NCBI GenBank assembly: GCA_023393115.1
Contig: JAEWMS010000075.1
Span: 1 to 44,502 of the forward strand
DNA: 44,502 nt
Direction of reading: 5' to 3'
Origin: Bacillota bacterium
Lineage (GTDB): Bacteria > Bacillota > Clostridia > Acetivibrionales > DSM-1351
A program made the translations under genes and the position numbers. Position 1 is the first letter of the stretch. Every line of letters starts with the position of its first letter. The notes under the pieces were generated by a model. It had not been told where the DNA came from and did not search any database. It saw only the letters and a program-made list of their open reading frames with translations. This document shows positions 25,729 to 33,616 of this stretch, piece by piece.

Positions 25729-26202
25729 GCAATACAGAAGACGAACGTAATGAGAATACTTGACAGTGCACATATTCAGTATAATACATATACATATGAA
25801 AACAAGGACGGAGCCCTTGATGGAGTGTCTGTAGCAAATAAAATCGGACAGCCGGTGGAAAGAGTTTACAAAACACTTGTAACAAGAGGCGCTAGTAAGA
25901 ACTTTTTTATTTTTGTTATTCCTGTAAGCAAGGAATTGAATCTAAAGGCGGCAGCTAAATCGGTCGGAGAAAAATCCATTGAGATGATCAGGATGGATGA
26001 AATAAATAAGGTAACCGGTTATATCAGAGGAGGCTGCTCTCCAATTGGAATGAAAAAAGACTATCAGACTGTTATTGACAGTTCTTGTGAAAACATAGAC
26101 TTCATAATTTTTAGCGCAGGTAAAATCGGTTTCCAGGTTGAGATAGAGCCAAAGGAGCTGATTGATTTTATTAAAGCCGGTGTTGCTCACATAATAGAAT
26201 AA
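25726..26202 (+). CDS. ybaK: Cys-tRNA(Pro)/Cys-tRNA(Cys) deacylase YbaK
   Basis: Trans-editing enzyme removing cysteine from mischarged tRNA-Pro. It has 158 residues, the normal size. The family markers FVIPVSKELNLKAAAKSVG (about 65) and GGCSPIGMKK (about 104), including the conserved lysine and GxSP loop, are present. It follows the DUF1287 gene by 83 bases, and its translation start carries the conserved hairpin leader. Confidence 0.88.
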   Translation: MAIQKTNVMRILDSAHIQYNTYTYENKDGALDGVSVANKIGQPVERVYKTLVTRGASKNFFIFVIPVSKELNLKAAAKSVGEKSIEMIRMDEINKVTGYIRGGCSPIGMKKDYQTVIDSSCENIDFIIFSAGKIGFQVEIEPKELIDFIKAGVAHIIE

Positions 26203-26307
26203 ATAGAGTGGTGAACGGTGTTTACAATACTTGGTAATTTATAATAATATATTTTTTATTTATATTAAATGTACAATTTTACTAAATTCATTTTATAGGA
26301 GATTTGT

Positions 26308-26595
26308 ATGGATGATAATACAATGATAGCAATCGCTGTCGTAATATTTGGAACTTTAACTTTTTTATATATTTCAATGCAGGAGATTTTCAAGTTCAGG
26401 CTTAAAAAAGAGCAGATAAAAGCGGATGCCATGGTTAAAGCCGAGGAGATAAAGGCAAAGAATCAACTGGATATTGAGGCATTGATACATAAAGACAGTG
26501 TAAGCAGAAACAGCAATTTTAGTAATACTAATTTAACAGAAAACGATAACGAATATCTGAATGAGAGAAGGAACAGGCTTGACGAGATGGCATGA
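26308..26595 (+). CDS. small single-pass membrane protein with coiled-coil tail
   Basis: A 95-residue protein: an N-terminal membrane helix (MIAIAVVIFGTLTFLYISM), then a charged helix (KEQIKADAMVKAEEIKAKNQ) and a polar C-terminus with NSNFSNTNLTENDNEY. The ribosome site TAGGAGAT is 7 bases upstream of the ATG. I recognise no family; the layout resembles small envelope or stress-associated proteins. It ends 51 bases before the convergent splB-like gene. Confidence 0.65.
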   Translation: MDDNTMIAIAVVIFGTLTFLYISMQEIFKFRLKKEQIKADAMVKAEEIKAKNQLDIEALIHKDSVSRNSNFSNTNLTENDNEYLNERRNRLDEMA

Positions 26596-26646
26596 TTTTA
26601 TTAAACTTTTATTTAGTTAGTGTCCTGCCATTCCGGGAACAAAGAA

Positions 26647-27666
26647 CTATATTATATACTTTATTTCTCCGTTCTCAAATATTCCAGCGATTTCTCTCTG
26701 AAAAAAATTTTTGATCTGAGCTATAGTTTCCTTAGGATATACATATTTTCCGTAACCGAATTGTCCGTACTTGAACTGCCTTTTTTCATTTTCCATGTCA
26801 AGGGTAGTTTGAGGAAATATTTCGGTTATTTTGTTTTTTGCCTTGGTGGTATATCTGTGGGATATAACCTCAAAGGTTACAGGCCTTGATGCTGAAATTG
26901 CATAAGCCTTACGCAAAGTTAATAGCAGTTCTTTATATTCTTTTTCCCAACCGGAATAAATAAAAACAGGAGCAATAATGAAACCTGTTGGATATCCGGC
27001 AGAGTAGAGCTTTGCACTTGCCTCTATTCGTTTTTTTGCCGAAGCTGTTCTGTGTTCATAGGCTTCTATAATTGACTCTGTATTCAGGCTAAAGCGTATC
27101 TCAGTATGATTGTTGTGTTCAATCTCAAGAAAGTCGTCAATATCAGAATATTTCGTAACAAACCTGAAACGTGCGTTCTCCTGAGTTGCAAAATATGTGA
27201 TGGACCTCTTAAGTGCACCGGTGTATGGCTCAACGGGAACTGGGTCAGAGGTGGCTGAACCTTCAAAAATCGTCTCTTCAGGGAGTCGTTCTGTAATATA
27301 TTTATCTGTTTGCTGAAAAATTTCGTCAAGATTCACATGAACTCTTATAAAGGGTTTATCTCCCAATTGAGTATTTAGATAGCAGTATTCACATTGCCCG
27401 ATGCAGCCGCTCACAAGGGGAAGCTGATAGTGGGCAGAAGGTTTGCAGCTCTGAAAGCTTAAGCTTTTTTTTACGCCAACAACCAGAGTGGACTTACCGT
27501 TTTTATATAAAGCTTCAGGTGTATCACCCGGTATGTTGCTTTTTATTTTGTATAGGGAACTTTCTATTATGGGAAGGTTATCCTCCTTAAACCTGGAATA
27601 AAGCTGCTTTCCAAGCGGATAATTCAATGCTCCTGTTTCAAAGATAACTCTCTGCGGTACAAACAT
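26647..27666 (-). CDS. splB: spore photoproduct lyase-family radical SAM protein, hydrogen-donor Cys absent
   Basis: A 339-residue SplB homologue. The radical SAM triad is C88, C92 and C95 in GCIGQCEYCYLNTQLG, with the flanking tyrosines of SPL (Y94, Y96) preserved. The C-terminal end KYGQFGYGKYVYP is characteristic of SPL. The segment that in B. subtilis reads FEAACTSD, with Cys141 as hydrogen-atom donor to the thymine radical, here reads FEGSATSD (Ala138). I see no other cysteine nearby to replace it. Either repair uses another donor or the protein does something else. The start ATG (27664-27666) has GAGG upstream. The splA regulator is not beside it. Confidence 0.85.
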   Translation of the reverse strand: MFVPQRVIFETGALNYPLGKQLYSRFKEDNLPIIESSLYKIKSNIPGDTPEALYKNGKSTLVVGVKKSLSFQSCKPSAHYQLPLVSGCIGQCEYCYLNTQLGDKPFIRVHVNLDEIFQQTDKYITERLPEETIFEGSATSDPVPVEPYTGALKRSITYFATQENARFRFVTKYSDIDDFLEIEHNNHTEIRFSLNTESIIEAYEHRTASAKKRIEASAKLYSAGYPTGFIIAPVFIYSGWEKEYKELLLTLRKAYAISASRPVTFEVISHRYTTKAKNKITEIFPQTTLDMENEKRQFKYGQFGYGKYVYPKETIAQIKNFFQREIAGIFENGEIKYII

Positions 27667-27778
27667 ATAAACCTCACATTAGTGTATTGTGATATGTTAG
27701 TTTGTACTATGAAACTATTTTTATAACAAGAAATAAATGGGAGAAAATTAGTTTTACGTTGGCTCCTGACTTCTGGTC

Positions 27779-29020
27779 CTACTTCCACCCATCTGTATAT
27801 TCTTCTGAAAAATCGTCAGCTTTCGGAATCTTATACTTCTTTGAACCTGTATTTACTCCTTCTGAAAAAAGATAGGCACAAATCAAGGAGGTTATTGGTA
27901 TTGTTACTAAAATACCAAAGCTTCCTACTAGTGATTGAAGAATCTCCACAACAATCATTTCTTTATTCATGAGCTCTAAAATTGAGCTGTTATATGAAAC
28001 CAGTAATAGGACCACAGACAGAGAACTTCCAATATAAGCAAGGATAAGGGTGTTTGCCATGGTACCCATTATGTCTCTACCAATAGCCATTCCGGACTTA
28101 ATTATAAGACTGAAGGGTGCGTATTCAAGCTTGTCTATCAACTCAGCCAGGGCTGCAGCTATGGACATGGATACATCCATTATGGCACCGATAGCCCCGA
28201 TAAGTATGGAAGCAAATATGATTGCCCTTAGATCAATTGGATTTGTGGGATTAACCCTTATGACATAAAGGGATTCTTCATTGACAAGGCCGGTAAGTTT
28301 CAAAACCTTGTCCATAAAAAGGGTGAGAAAACCCGACACAAGTATTCCCACAAAACACCCAATGCCTGCAGAAAGGCTCTTCTTGTTTGCACCGTAAATA
28401 ATGAGAAAAGACATGGCTATGATAAAAATACAGGTTATTATTGACCAGAAATATATATTAAAGCCTTGAAGAACTGCAGGAATGAACACTGCGAAAATTG
28501 CAACACAAGTAAAAGCAAGAGATACGATGGTATTAAATCCTTTAAAACGTCCAAATAAAACTAGAAATATGAGAAAGGCAATTCCCATGATAATAAGAGA
28601 GTCAGTTCTCAAGTATTCGCCTAAAACCCATTCATCTTCTGAATTCTCATTATCCAGTTGGTAAAGTATTATTTTGTCACCGGGCTCCACTTCCTTAAGG
28701 GCTGTTCCCGTGAAAGGGTCGACGGTTTGAAGTGCTGCTACCTCGGTACCCTTTTTTACTCCGGATAATATTTCAGCAGTAAAAATAATATTTTTACCGG
28801 TTTCAGGGGTTTCTCCTCCTAAATCATACTCAACGGGTTTAATACTGACTATTTTTGTAACCTTAGCTTTTTCAGCATTAACACCTTCTGCACCGCTTAA
28901 AATATTAAGGTTTTTTGTAGTAATTCTGTTACCTGCTATCAACAAAATTACCGATATAAAGATGGTTGATAAATAAACTAAAGTTTCTCTATTTAATAGT
29001 GATTTTAATCTGACTGACAT
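27779..29020 (-). CDS. YibE/F family multi-pass membrane protein
   Basis: This 413-residue protein has an N-terminal helix (YLSTIFISVILLIAG), an extracytoplasmic OB-like domain of about 100 residues (EVAALQTVDPFTGTALKEV region) and then seven or so membrane helices, including IFASILIGAIGAIMDVSMSIAAAL, which is the family signature region. The function of YibE/F is unknown; transport has been proposed. The ATG at 29018-29020 has GGAGGGG upstream. A broken partial copy of its 5' half lies at 30331-30620. Confidence 0.85.
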   Translation of the reverse strand: MSVRLKSLLNRETLVYLSTIFISVILLIAGNRITTKNLNILSGAEGVNAEKAKVTKIVSIKPVEYDLGGETPETGKNIIFTAEILSGVKKGTEVAALQTVDPFTGTALKEVEPGDKIILYQLDNENSEDEWVLGEYLRTDSLIIMGIAFLIFLVLFGRFKGFNTIVSLAFTCVAIFAVFIPAVLQGFNIYFWSIITCIFIIAMSFLIIYGANKKSLSAGIGCFVGILVSGFLTLFMDKVLKLTGLVNEESLYVIRVNPTNPIDLRAIIFASILIGAIGAIMDVSMSIAAALAELIDKLEYAPFSLIIKSGMAIGRDIMGTMANTLILAYIGSSLSVVLLLVSYNSSILELMNKEMIVVEILQSLVGSFGILVTIPITSLICAYLFSEGVNTGSKKYKIPKADDFSEEYTDGWK

Positions 29021-29068
29021 AGCCCCTCCGGGTAATAATAATCCATTACACTACATTATAATAGCACA

Positions 29069-29164
29069 TGAAAATTTACTGGACAATAACAGCGGAGGAG
29101 AAAAAACAAATGTGGTAATCGGAATAGTAAGTATTACGTAATTCTGAAGGACTTAATCTGTACA
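29069..29164 (-). pseudogene. relic of the 3' end of an AraC-type response regulator gene
   Basis: This stretch matches 30611-30707, which is the 3' end and downstream flank of the intact regulator. On the minus strand it still reads LYRLSPSELRNTYYSDYHI before losing the stop codon, compared with LYGLSPSELRNTDYSDYQI in the intact gene. Similarity stops abruptly at 29164. It marks the left half of the decayed tandem duplication. Confidence 0.8.
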
Positions 29165-29187
29165 GGTATACATTCGAAGGTATACCA
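29165..29187. repeat. inverted repeat at the edge of the inserted segment
   Basis: GGTATAC, an 8-base loop and GTATACC, starting exactly where duplicated sequence ends. It may be an operator or a boundary mark of the insertion. Confidence 0.5.
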
Positions 29188-29197
29188 TCGAAATCTA

Positions 29198-29228
29198 TTG
29201 ACCTTCACGCGACGTCATAGTGTATTGT
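29198..29228 (+). promoter_or_regulatory. candidate MerR-type promoter of the DUF2268 gene
   Basis: TTGACC (29198-29203), a 19-base spacer with an imperfect dyad (ACCTTCACG ... CGTCATAGT) and TATTGT (29223-29228). A 19-base spacer overlapping a dyad is the hallmark of MerR-family-activated promoters. No merR gene is present in the window. Confidence 0.4.
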
Positions 29229-29271
29229 AATATTATAACTTAATAAAGAAATAATAGAAATGGAGTTTAAT

Positions 29272-30183
29272 ATGGAAATCAAAAATATTCGTTCAGATGA
29301 AATCTACAAAAAAATCATTGCCGCACCTTTGGAAAAGAAGAATGACATTTATCGCTATGAAATGATGAAGCCCTTTGAAAAAAAGTGGGCTTGTTACAAT
29401 GTACCTCTCAAGGCTAAGCAAGAAAACGGTTATGATGTTGTAATGGCAAGTAATATGTTAGGCTATTTGGCCCCTAATGAAGTTGACGAAAACCAAAAAG
29501 AAAGAGTTGAATTAATTTCTGAGGACGCATTTTGGAGAAGTTGTCAATCCTCCATAGAAGATGCTCTTGGGCGCTTTGTAAATGCAGGTATTGAATTACC
29601 TGTCCAAAACTATTTATATACCATTCTCCTTGCTGATCCTCAGAGTCCATATACTATACTTAGTGATGGTTACTCAGGTGATGGAGGCATACCTGGTTAT
29701 ATTTTTGGCGCAATTACTCCCAACGCTTATACAATTGGCCGTATACCGGCAGCCCTTGCTCATGAGTGCAACCATAATTTGAGGTTTCAATTTGAAAAAT
29801 GGCGTGATGACATTTCTCTGGCAGGTATGATGGTCACAGAAGGTCTGGCGGAAAACTACGCCACCTTCATCTATGGAGAAGAAAAGCTTGGGCCTTGGGT
29901 TAGTAAAATTGATATGGATACATTAAATAGCTATGTAAAACCCCTGGTCAAAGATGCATTAGACGTGAAAGGTATGGATAACCTAACCTCTTATCTTTAT
30001 GGAGATGAAATCGCGGAAATGAGAGGCTATATTAAAGTTGGTCTGCCCTTTTGCGCCGGATATGCATGTGGATATTACATGATAAAGCATTATTTGAAAA
30101 AGACAGGTAAAACCATCATTGAAGCTACTCTGACACCTACGGATGAAATTCTTAGAGAAACTGAGGACTTTTGGACTGAATAA
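29272..30183 (+). CDS. DUF2268-type predicted zinc-dependent protease
   Basis: A 303-residue soluble protein with a gluzincin-like site: HECNH (H164, E165, H168) in AALAHECNHNLRFQF, followed by TEGLAENYA with E190 and E194 as candidates for the third metal ligand. This matches DUF2268, a family of predicted Zn proteases. There is no signal peptide. The ATG at 29272 is 6 bases after TGGAG; the in-frame ATG at 29260 overlaps it. The gene sits between two copies of duplicated sequence, opposite in orientation to both neighbours, so it looks like an insertion. Confidence 0.75.
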   Translation: MEIKNIRSDEIYKKIIAAPLEKKNDIYRYEMMKPFEKKWACYNVPLKAKQENGYDVVMASNMLGYLAPNEVDENQKERVELISEDAFWRSCQSSIEDALGRFVNAGIELPVQNYLYTILLADPQSPYTILSDGYSGDGGIPGYIFGAITPNAYTIGRIPAALAHECNHNLRFQFEKWRDDISLAGMMVTEGLAENYATFIYGEEKLGPWVSKIDMDTLNSYVKPLVKDALDVKGMDNLTSYLYGDEIAEMRGYIKVGLPFCAGYACGYYMIKHYLKKTGKTIIEATLTPTDEILRETEDFWTE

Positions 30184-30245
30184 GGACGAATAAAAAAGCA
30201 TTATTTGGCAGGCAATACATTGTGCTCAATGAAAAATATATAGCC

Positions 30246-30285
30246 AAGTGGCGGTTTTGTAATCAAAGATTCAAGGCCGCCGCTT
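30246..30285 (+). terminator. possible terminator of the DUF2268 gene
   Basis: AAGTGGCGG pairs with CCGCCGCTT (9 bp, one G-T) across a 22-base loop, 60 bases after the stop codon. The T run is weak (TTTACTTT), so efficiency is doubtful. Confidence 0.4.
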
Positions 30286-30330
30286 TACTTTGTGCAGCTT
30301 TTAATACCGAGTTCTCAGCAAAGACTATTT

Positions 30331-30620
30331 TGGATCAAATAAAACTAGAAATATGAATTCTCATTATCAAGCCGGTAAAGTATTATTTTGTCACCGGGCT
30401 CCACTTCTTTAAGAGCTGTTCCTGTGAAAGGGTCGATGGTTTGCAGTGCTGCTACCTGGGTACCCTTTTTTACTACGGATAATACTTCTGAAGTAAAAAT
30501 AATATTCTTACCGGTTTTAGGGGTATCTCCGTCCAAATCATATTCAACGGGTTTAATACTGACTATTTTATAACTTGAGCTTTTTCAGAATTATTGCCTT
30601 CTGTGCCGCTTGAAAATTTG
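30331..30620 (-). pseudogene. broken partial copy of the yibE/F-like gene
   Basis: A second copy of the 5' half of the YibE/F gene. On the minus strand KNIIFTSEVLSVVKKGTQV and FTGTALKEVEPGDKIILY match the intact gene almost residue for residue. It is disrupted by a 1-base deletion near 30570, an internal deletion of about 67 bases near 30353 and loss of about 180 bases including the start codon. No functional product is expected. The rest of 30184-30330 holds no gene. Confidence 0.85.
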
Positions 30621-30648
30621 AGGTACAATAACAGCGGAGGAGAAAAAA

Positions 30649-31743
30649 TCAAATCTGGTAATCTGAATAGTCAGTATTACGTAATTCGGAAGGACTTAAT
30701 CCGTACAATTTTTTAAACTGTTTCATAAAATAATTTAAATCACGATAGCCTATCTGATAACCTATTTCATAGGTCTTTAGATTTGTACTTTTAATGAGGT
30801 ATTCTGCCCGAGTCAGCTTAACCATGGTAACATAATCATTAAAATGAATACCTGTTTTGGCAGGGAACGAATTGCTTAAATATGTATTGTTAATGAAGAA
30901 TTTTTCGGCGATTACTTTTAGTTTCAGATCAGTTTCAGGATTATTAAGTATATAATCGCAGATGTTCCGAATGTTTTCATCCTGTGTATCGGGCTGAAAC
31001 TTAACAATGAACCGAATTAAATGATTTATCTTTCTCAGGTAAAACTCTTTAAAGGTATCTGTTTTGCCCTCATGTAAAAAATCAACTTCTTCGAAATAAT
31101 TAATTCCGATAAAATTGCTAAGCCATTTAAATTCTTCATAAACTGCTTTTATTACATTGTGATATAGTTTTTTTATAATTATATCTGCCTTAATAATGTT
31201 GTCTGATAAGGCCAAGTATAGATTATCAACCGTATTGCTGAACAATTGAACAGCAGAAGAATCTTTATTTTTAATATAGTTAAAAATACTCTTCTCCTCA
31301 GCGGTAGGGTATACCCAGTCACTGTTATCTGAATCTAAGGCGGAGTGTAATCTATGATTCTGGTTTTCCTGTAAATAGCTGACCGCTCTTTTCAGAACCT
31401 GAAGCAGGCTTTCTTCAGATGCGGGTTTTACAAGGTAATCGAAAGCCCCCAGTACTATACCTTGCCTGGCATAATTAAATTCACTGTATTCACTGATAAT
31501 AACCACACATGGGCATAAGTTATCCTTTTTTATTTCTCTTAAGAGCTGAAGCCCGTCAATTATTGGCATCCTAATGTCAGTCAAAACAAGGTCATATTTG
31601 TTCTTTTTAAGTAAATCAATAGCCTGGCTGCCATTATTGGCTTTTCCGGCAATTTCAAAACCCGATATCTCACCCCATACTTTCAAACGCTCCATTTCCA
31701 GAAGAAAAATTTCCCGGTCGTCAACAATCAATGCTTTATACAT
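30649..31743 (-). CDS. two-component response regulator with AraC-type DNA-binding domain
   Basis: A 364-residue regulator of the YesN type: an N-terminal receiver (MYKALIVDD, phosphoacceptor D56 in LVLTDIRMP), a 130-residue linker and a C-terminal pair of AraC helix-turn-helices ending YRDLNYFMKQFKKLYGLSPSELR. The start is the ATG complementary to 31741-31743, directly preceded by GGGAGGTTAAT and by copy B of the conserved hairpin leader. It lies 76 bases downstream of the histidine kinase gene. YesN-type regulators usually control sugar or polysaccharide uptake, but no such target is adjacent here. Confidence 0.88.
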   Translation of the reverse strand: MYKALIVDDREIFLLEMERLKVWGEISGFEIAGKANNGSQAIDLLKKNKYDLVLTDIRMPIIDGLQLLREIKKDNLCPCVVIISEYSEFNYARQGIVLGAFDYLVKPASEESLLQVLKRAVSYLQENQNHRLHSALDSDNSDWVYPTAEEKSIFNYIKNKDSSAVQLFSNTVDNLYLALSDNIIKADIIIKKLYHNVIKAVYEEFKWLSNFIGINYFEEVDFLHEGKTDTFKEFYLRKINHLIRFIVKFQPDTQDENIRNICDYILNNPETDLKLKVIAEKFFINNTYLSNSFPAKTGIHFNDYVTMVKLTRAEYLIKSTNLKTYEIGYQIGYRDLNYFMKQFKKLYGLSPSELRNTDYSDYQI

Positions 31744-31806
31744 ATTAACCTCCCAAGCCAAATAGTGGCTTTGAGCCAACATTGTGGCCACAAAATAGTA
31801 ATGAAA
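31741..31806 (-). promoter_or_regulatory. conserved hairpin leader of the AraC-type regulator (copy B)
   Basis: Read on the minus strand: TTTCATTACTATTTTGTGGC, then CACAATG, the hairpin TTGGCTCAAAGCCA (31763-31779 region), and GGGAGGTTAAT before the ATG. It matches the ybaK leader (25663-25728) base for base over most of its length. Confidence 0.7.
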
Positions 31807-31819
31807 AGGCGTGTCCGCG

Positions 31820-32617
31820 CTATTTTAATATATTCTCTTGGCTGATGGTAAAAAAAACACATGCACCTTTTCCAACTTCACCTGTAATCCAGACTCTTCC
31901 TCCGAACTTTTCAATAATTTTTTTAACGATTGCAAGACCCACTCCGCTACCTTCAAAATCATTTATTGAATGCATACGCTGGAACATACCGAAAAGATTC
32001 TCAGAAAACTTCATATCAAAACCAACACCGTTATCCCTTATGTAAAAACAGTTCTCATTATTTTCAAAGAGGTAGCCTACCGAAATTACTCCAATGTCTA
32101 CATTTCTTGTAAATTTTAAGGAATTTGAAATTATGTTTGTTATTACCTGCTTCATTAATACTTTATCTGCTAAAATAAAGGGTATATTGTCTTCAATCTC
32201 TAAAACTATCTGATGATCTTTCGAATAGCCGATTACGAGCTCATTGAAAACAGCTTTAATCATTTCCTTTAAATCCAATGCTTCCAGTATGGGGTTAAAA
32301 TCAGTAAACCTGGTATATTCCAAAAGCTTGTTTATTAATTTTAAGGTATCACTGCATATGTCCCTGATGTTCTGAATAAGCTCAATACCCTCACTGTTAA
32401 CGGTATTATTATAATCCTCAATGAAAATTCTTGCATAACCGTCAATTGCCCTGACAGGAGCCTTTATTTCATGTGAAATGGTATAATTGAAAGCATGCAA
32501 CTCATTATTTGATATCTGAAGCTTGCTTGCCATTTCCTGAAAGTCTATAGTATTCGGATTTTTAAGATCTGTTATATTGTTATTTATGGCAATCACTCCA
32601 ATACGATAAATTTTCAA
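31820..32617 (-). CDS. sensor-less histidine kinase, probably N-terminally truncated
   Basis: 265 residues containing the complete kinase core: H-box FNYTISHEIKAPVRAIDGY, N-box ITNIISNSLKF, G1 IRDNGVGFD, F-box MFQRMHS and G2 GSGVGLAIV. The N-terminus, IGVIAINNNITDLKN, reads like the last strand of a PAS domain, but nothing of the domain precedes it. The only upstream start is TTG at 32617 with no ribosome site. So the gene is either a truncated remnant or starts internally (ATG at MASKLQ). It is upstream of and co-directional with the AraC-type regulator. Confidence 0.75.
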   Translation of the reverse strand: MKIYRIGVIAINNNITDLKNPNTIDFQEMASKLQISNNELHAFNYTISHEIKAPVRAIDGYARIFIEDYNNTVNSEGIELIQNIRDICSDTLKLINKLLEYTRFTDFNPILEALDLKEMIKAVFNELVIGYSKDHQIVLEIEDNIPFILADKVLMKQVITNIISNSLKFTRNVDIGVISVGYLFENNENCFYIRDNGVGFDMKFSENLFGMFQRMHSINDFEGSGVGLAIVKKIIEKFGGRVWITGEVGKGACVFFTISQENILK

Positions 32618-32784
32618 GGGTAAAATTTATAACATACTATAAATATATGTAAAGTATACAATTTTTTACTGCAATTTGTCAATTATAAAACATACTAAAA
32701 ATATTTGTTTAATAAGTATAATGACATATATCTTTGTAAAGTCAATTTTCAAATGAGAATATATAAATATAAACCACTTAAAAC

Positions 32785-32794
32785 CTAAATTTAG
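32785..32794. promoter_or_regulatory. CTAAATTTAG palindrome upstream of the receiver gene
   Basis: A 10-base palindrome followed by TCT, just upstream of the promoter at 32800. The same 13 bases recur at 33670-33682 upstream of metK. Possible operator; two copies are weak evidence in A/T-rich DNA. Confidence 0.25.
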
Positions 32795-32799
32795 TCTTG

Positions 32800-32828
32800 T
32801 TGTCAGTTAATAATGGAAAATTTATAAT
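32800..32828 (+). promoter_or_regulatory. sigma-A-type promoter of the receiver gene
   Basis: TTGTCA (32800-32805), a 17-base spacer and TATAAT (32823-32828). The start point would be near 32835, with GGAGG at 32854-32858. Confidence 0.65.
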
Positions 32829-32863
32829 ATATAATTGACAAAATGTCTGACCCGGAGGTTCAT

Positions 32864-33238
32864 ATGCAGAAAATAAAAGTCTTAATAATTGAAGAATTTA
32901 AATATATAGCAGATTTGAATGTTCTTGAGTTAAAAAGAGGTGGATTTGAGGTGGAAAGTCTGTACGTGTCTAGTGAAGATGCCATGAGACAGGCTTTAGG
33001 CCTTAATAAGTTTGATATTATCCTGTCTGATAATTCGACACCTCATTTTAATGCAATTCAAGCTTTGTTTACACGAAATGAACTGGCTCCAAAAACACCG
33101 TTCATCATAGTTTCAGAGGATGTATCTCCTGAAACTATAAAGTTTGCCATGAAAAACAGCTGCTGTGCATACTTGCTTAAGGAAAACCTTCATCAACTGG
33201 CCATCCTTGTAAAAAATATAGTTAACCGCAACACGTAA
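32864..33238 (+). CDS. stand-alone response-regulator receiver protein
   Basis: A 124-residue receiver domain without an output domain: KVLIIEEF (acidic pair as E10/E11 instead of the common Asp pair), phosphoacceptor D56 in IILSDNSTP, a conserved Ser in FIIVSED and Lys in CAYLLKEN. CheY-like single-domain proteins act by protein contact. It is divergent from the truncated kinase and has its own good promoter. The ATG at 32864 is 5 bases after GGAGG; an ATG at 32843 precedes it. Confidence 0.8.
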   Translation: MQKIKVLIIEEFKYIADLNVLELKRGGFEVESLYVSSEDAMRQALGLNKFDIILSDNSTPHFNAIQALFTRNELAPKTPFIIVSEDVSPETIKFAMKNSCCAYLLKENLHQLAILVKNIVNRNT

Positions 33239-33331
33239 TATGCTTGTGATTAATTACTATTAATGGAATATGAATTAAATAGATTTTGAGTTGAGCTTTC
33301 GGGTGTAAATATATAAAAGGAGGGTTGTATT

Positions 33332-33541
33332 ATGTTGATTACTGTAAATGGGAAGGAAACTATACTTGAAAAGGAAGTAAATATTAGCGGACTGTTAAAT
33401 CAGGGTTATGTTGAAATGCAGGAATATGTGACAGTTCAGGTCAATGACGAGATAGTTCCCAGAGATGAATATAATAATTTTTTAATTAAAGAAGGAGATA
33501 CAGTTGAATTCCTTTACTATATGGGCGGGGGAAGATCATAA
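33332..33541 (+). CDS. ThiS/MoaD-like sulfur-carrier protein with a two-residue C-terminal extension
   Basis: A 69-residue beta-grasp protein. ITVNGKETILEK at the start and LIKEGDTVEFLYYMGGGRS at the end are typical of ThiS-like carriers, whose terminal glycine is adenylated and thiocarboxylated. Here the GGG is followed by Arg-Ser, so the reactive Gly is not exposed unless the tail is removed. No thiF, thiG or thiH is nearby. The ribosome site AAAGGAGGG is strong. A terminator follows, so it is its own unit upstream of metK. Confidence 0.75.
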   Translation: MLITVNGKETILEKEVNISGLLNQGYVEMQEYVTVQVNDEIVPRDEYNNFLIKEGDTVEFLYYMGGGRS

Positions 33542-33574
33542 AACACTTCAAATATTTTATAAGCTGATTGCTGG

Positions 33575-33616
33575 AAATGCGGGTTCATAACATTGTTATG
33601 AACCTGCATTTGTTTA
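33575..33616 (+). terminator. terminator after the ThiS-like gene
   Basis: A 17-bp stem (33575-33591 with 33595-33611, one G-T pair, 3-base loop ATT) beginning AAATGC and ending GCATTT, followed by TGTTT. It is 33 bases after the stop codon. Confidence 0.8.

Noticed and set aside
26620..26889. 89-residue plus-strand ORF opposite the splB-like gene
   Set aside because: It is antisense to the conserved C-terminal part of the SPL-family protein, lacks a ribosome site and shows no domain.
30388..30573. 61-residue plus-strand ORF across the yibE relic
   Set aside because: It is the antisense of the yibE pseudogene. The minus-strand reading matches the intact gene, and the plus-strand one has no support.
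33506..33541. Reading the GGGRS end of the ThiS-like protein as a frameshift
   Set aside because: The stop codon follows directly and the terminator comes 33 bases later. The other frames give no better ending, so the sequence is accepted as it stands.
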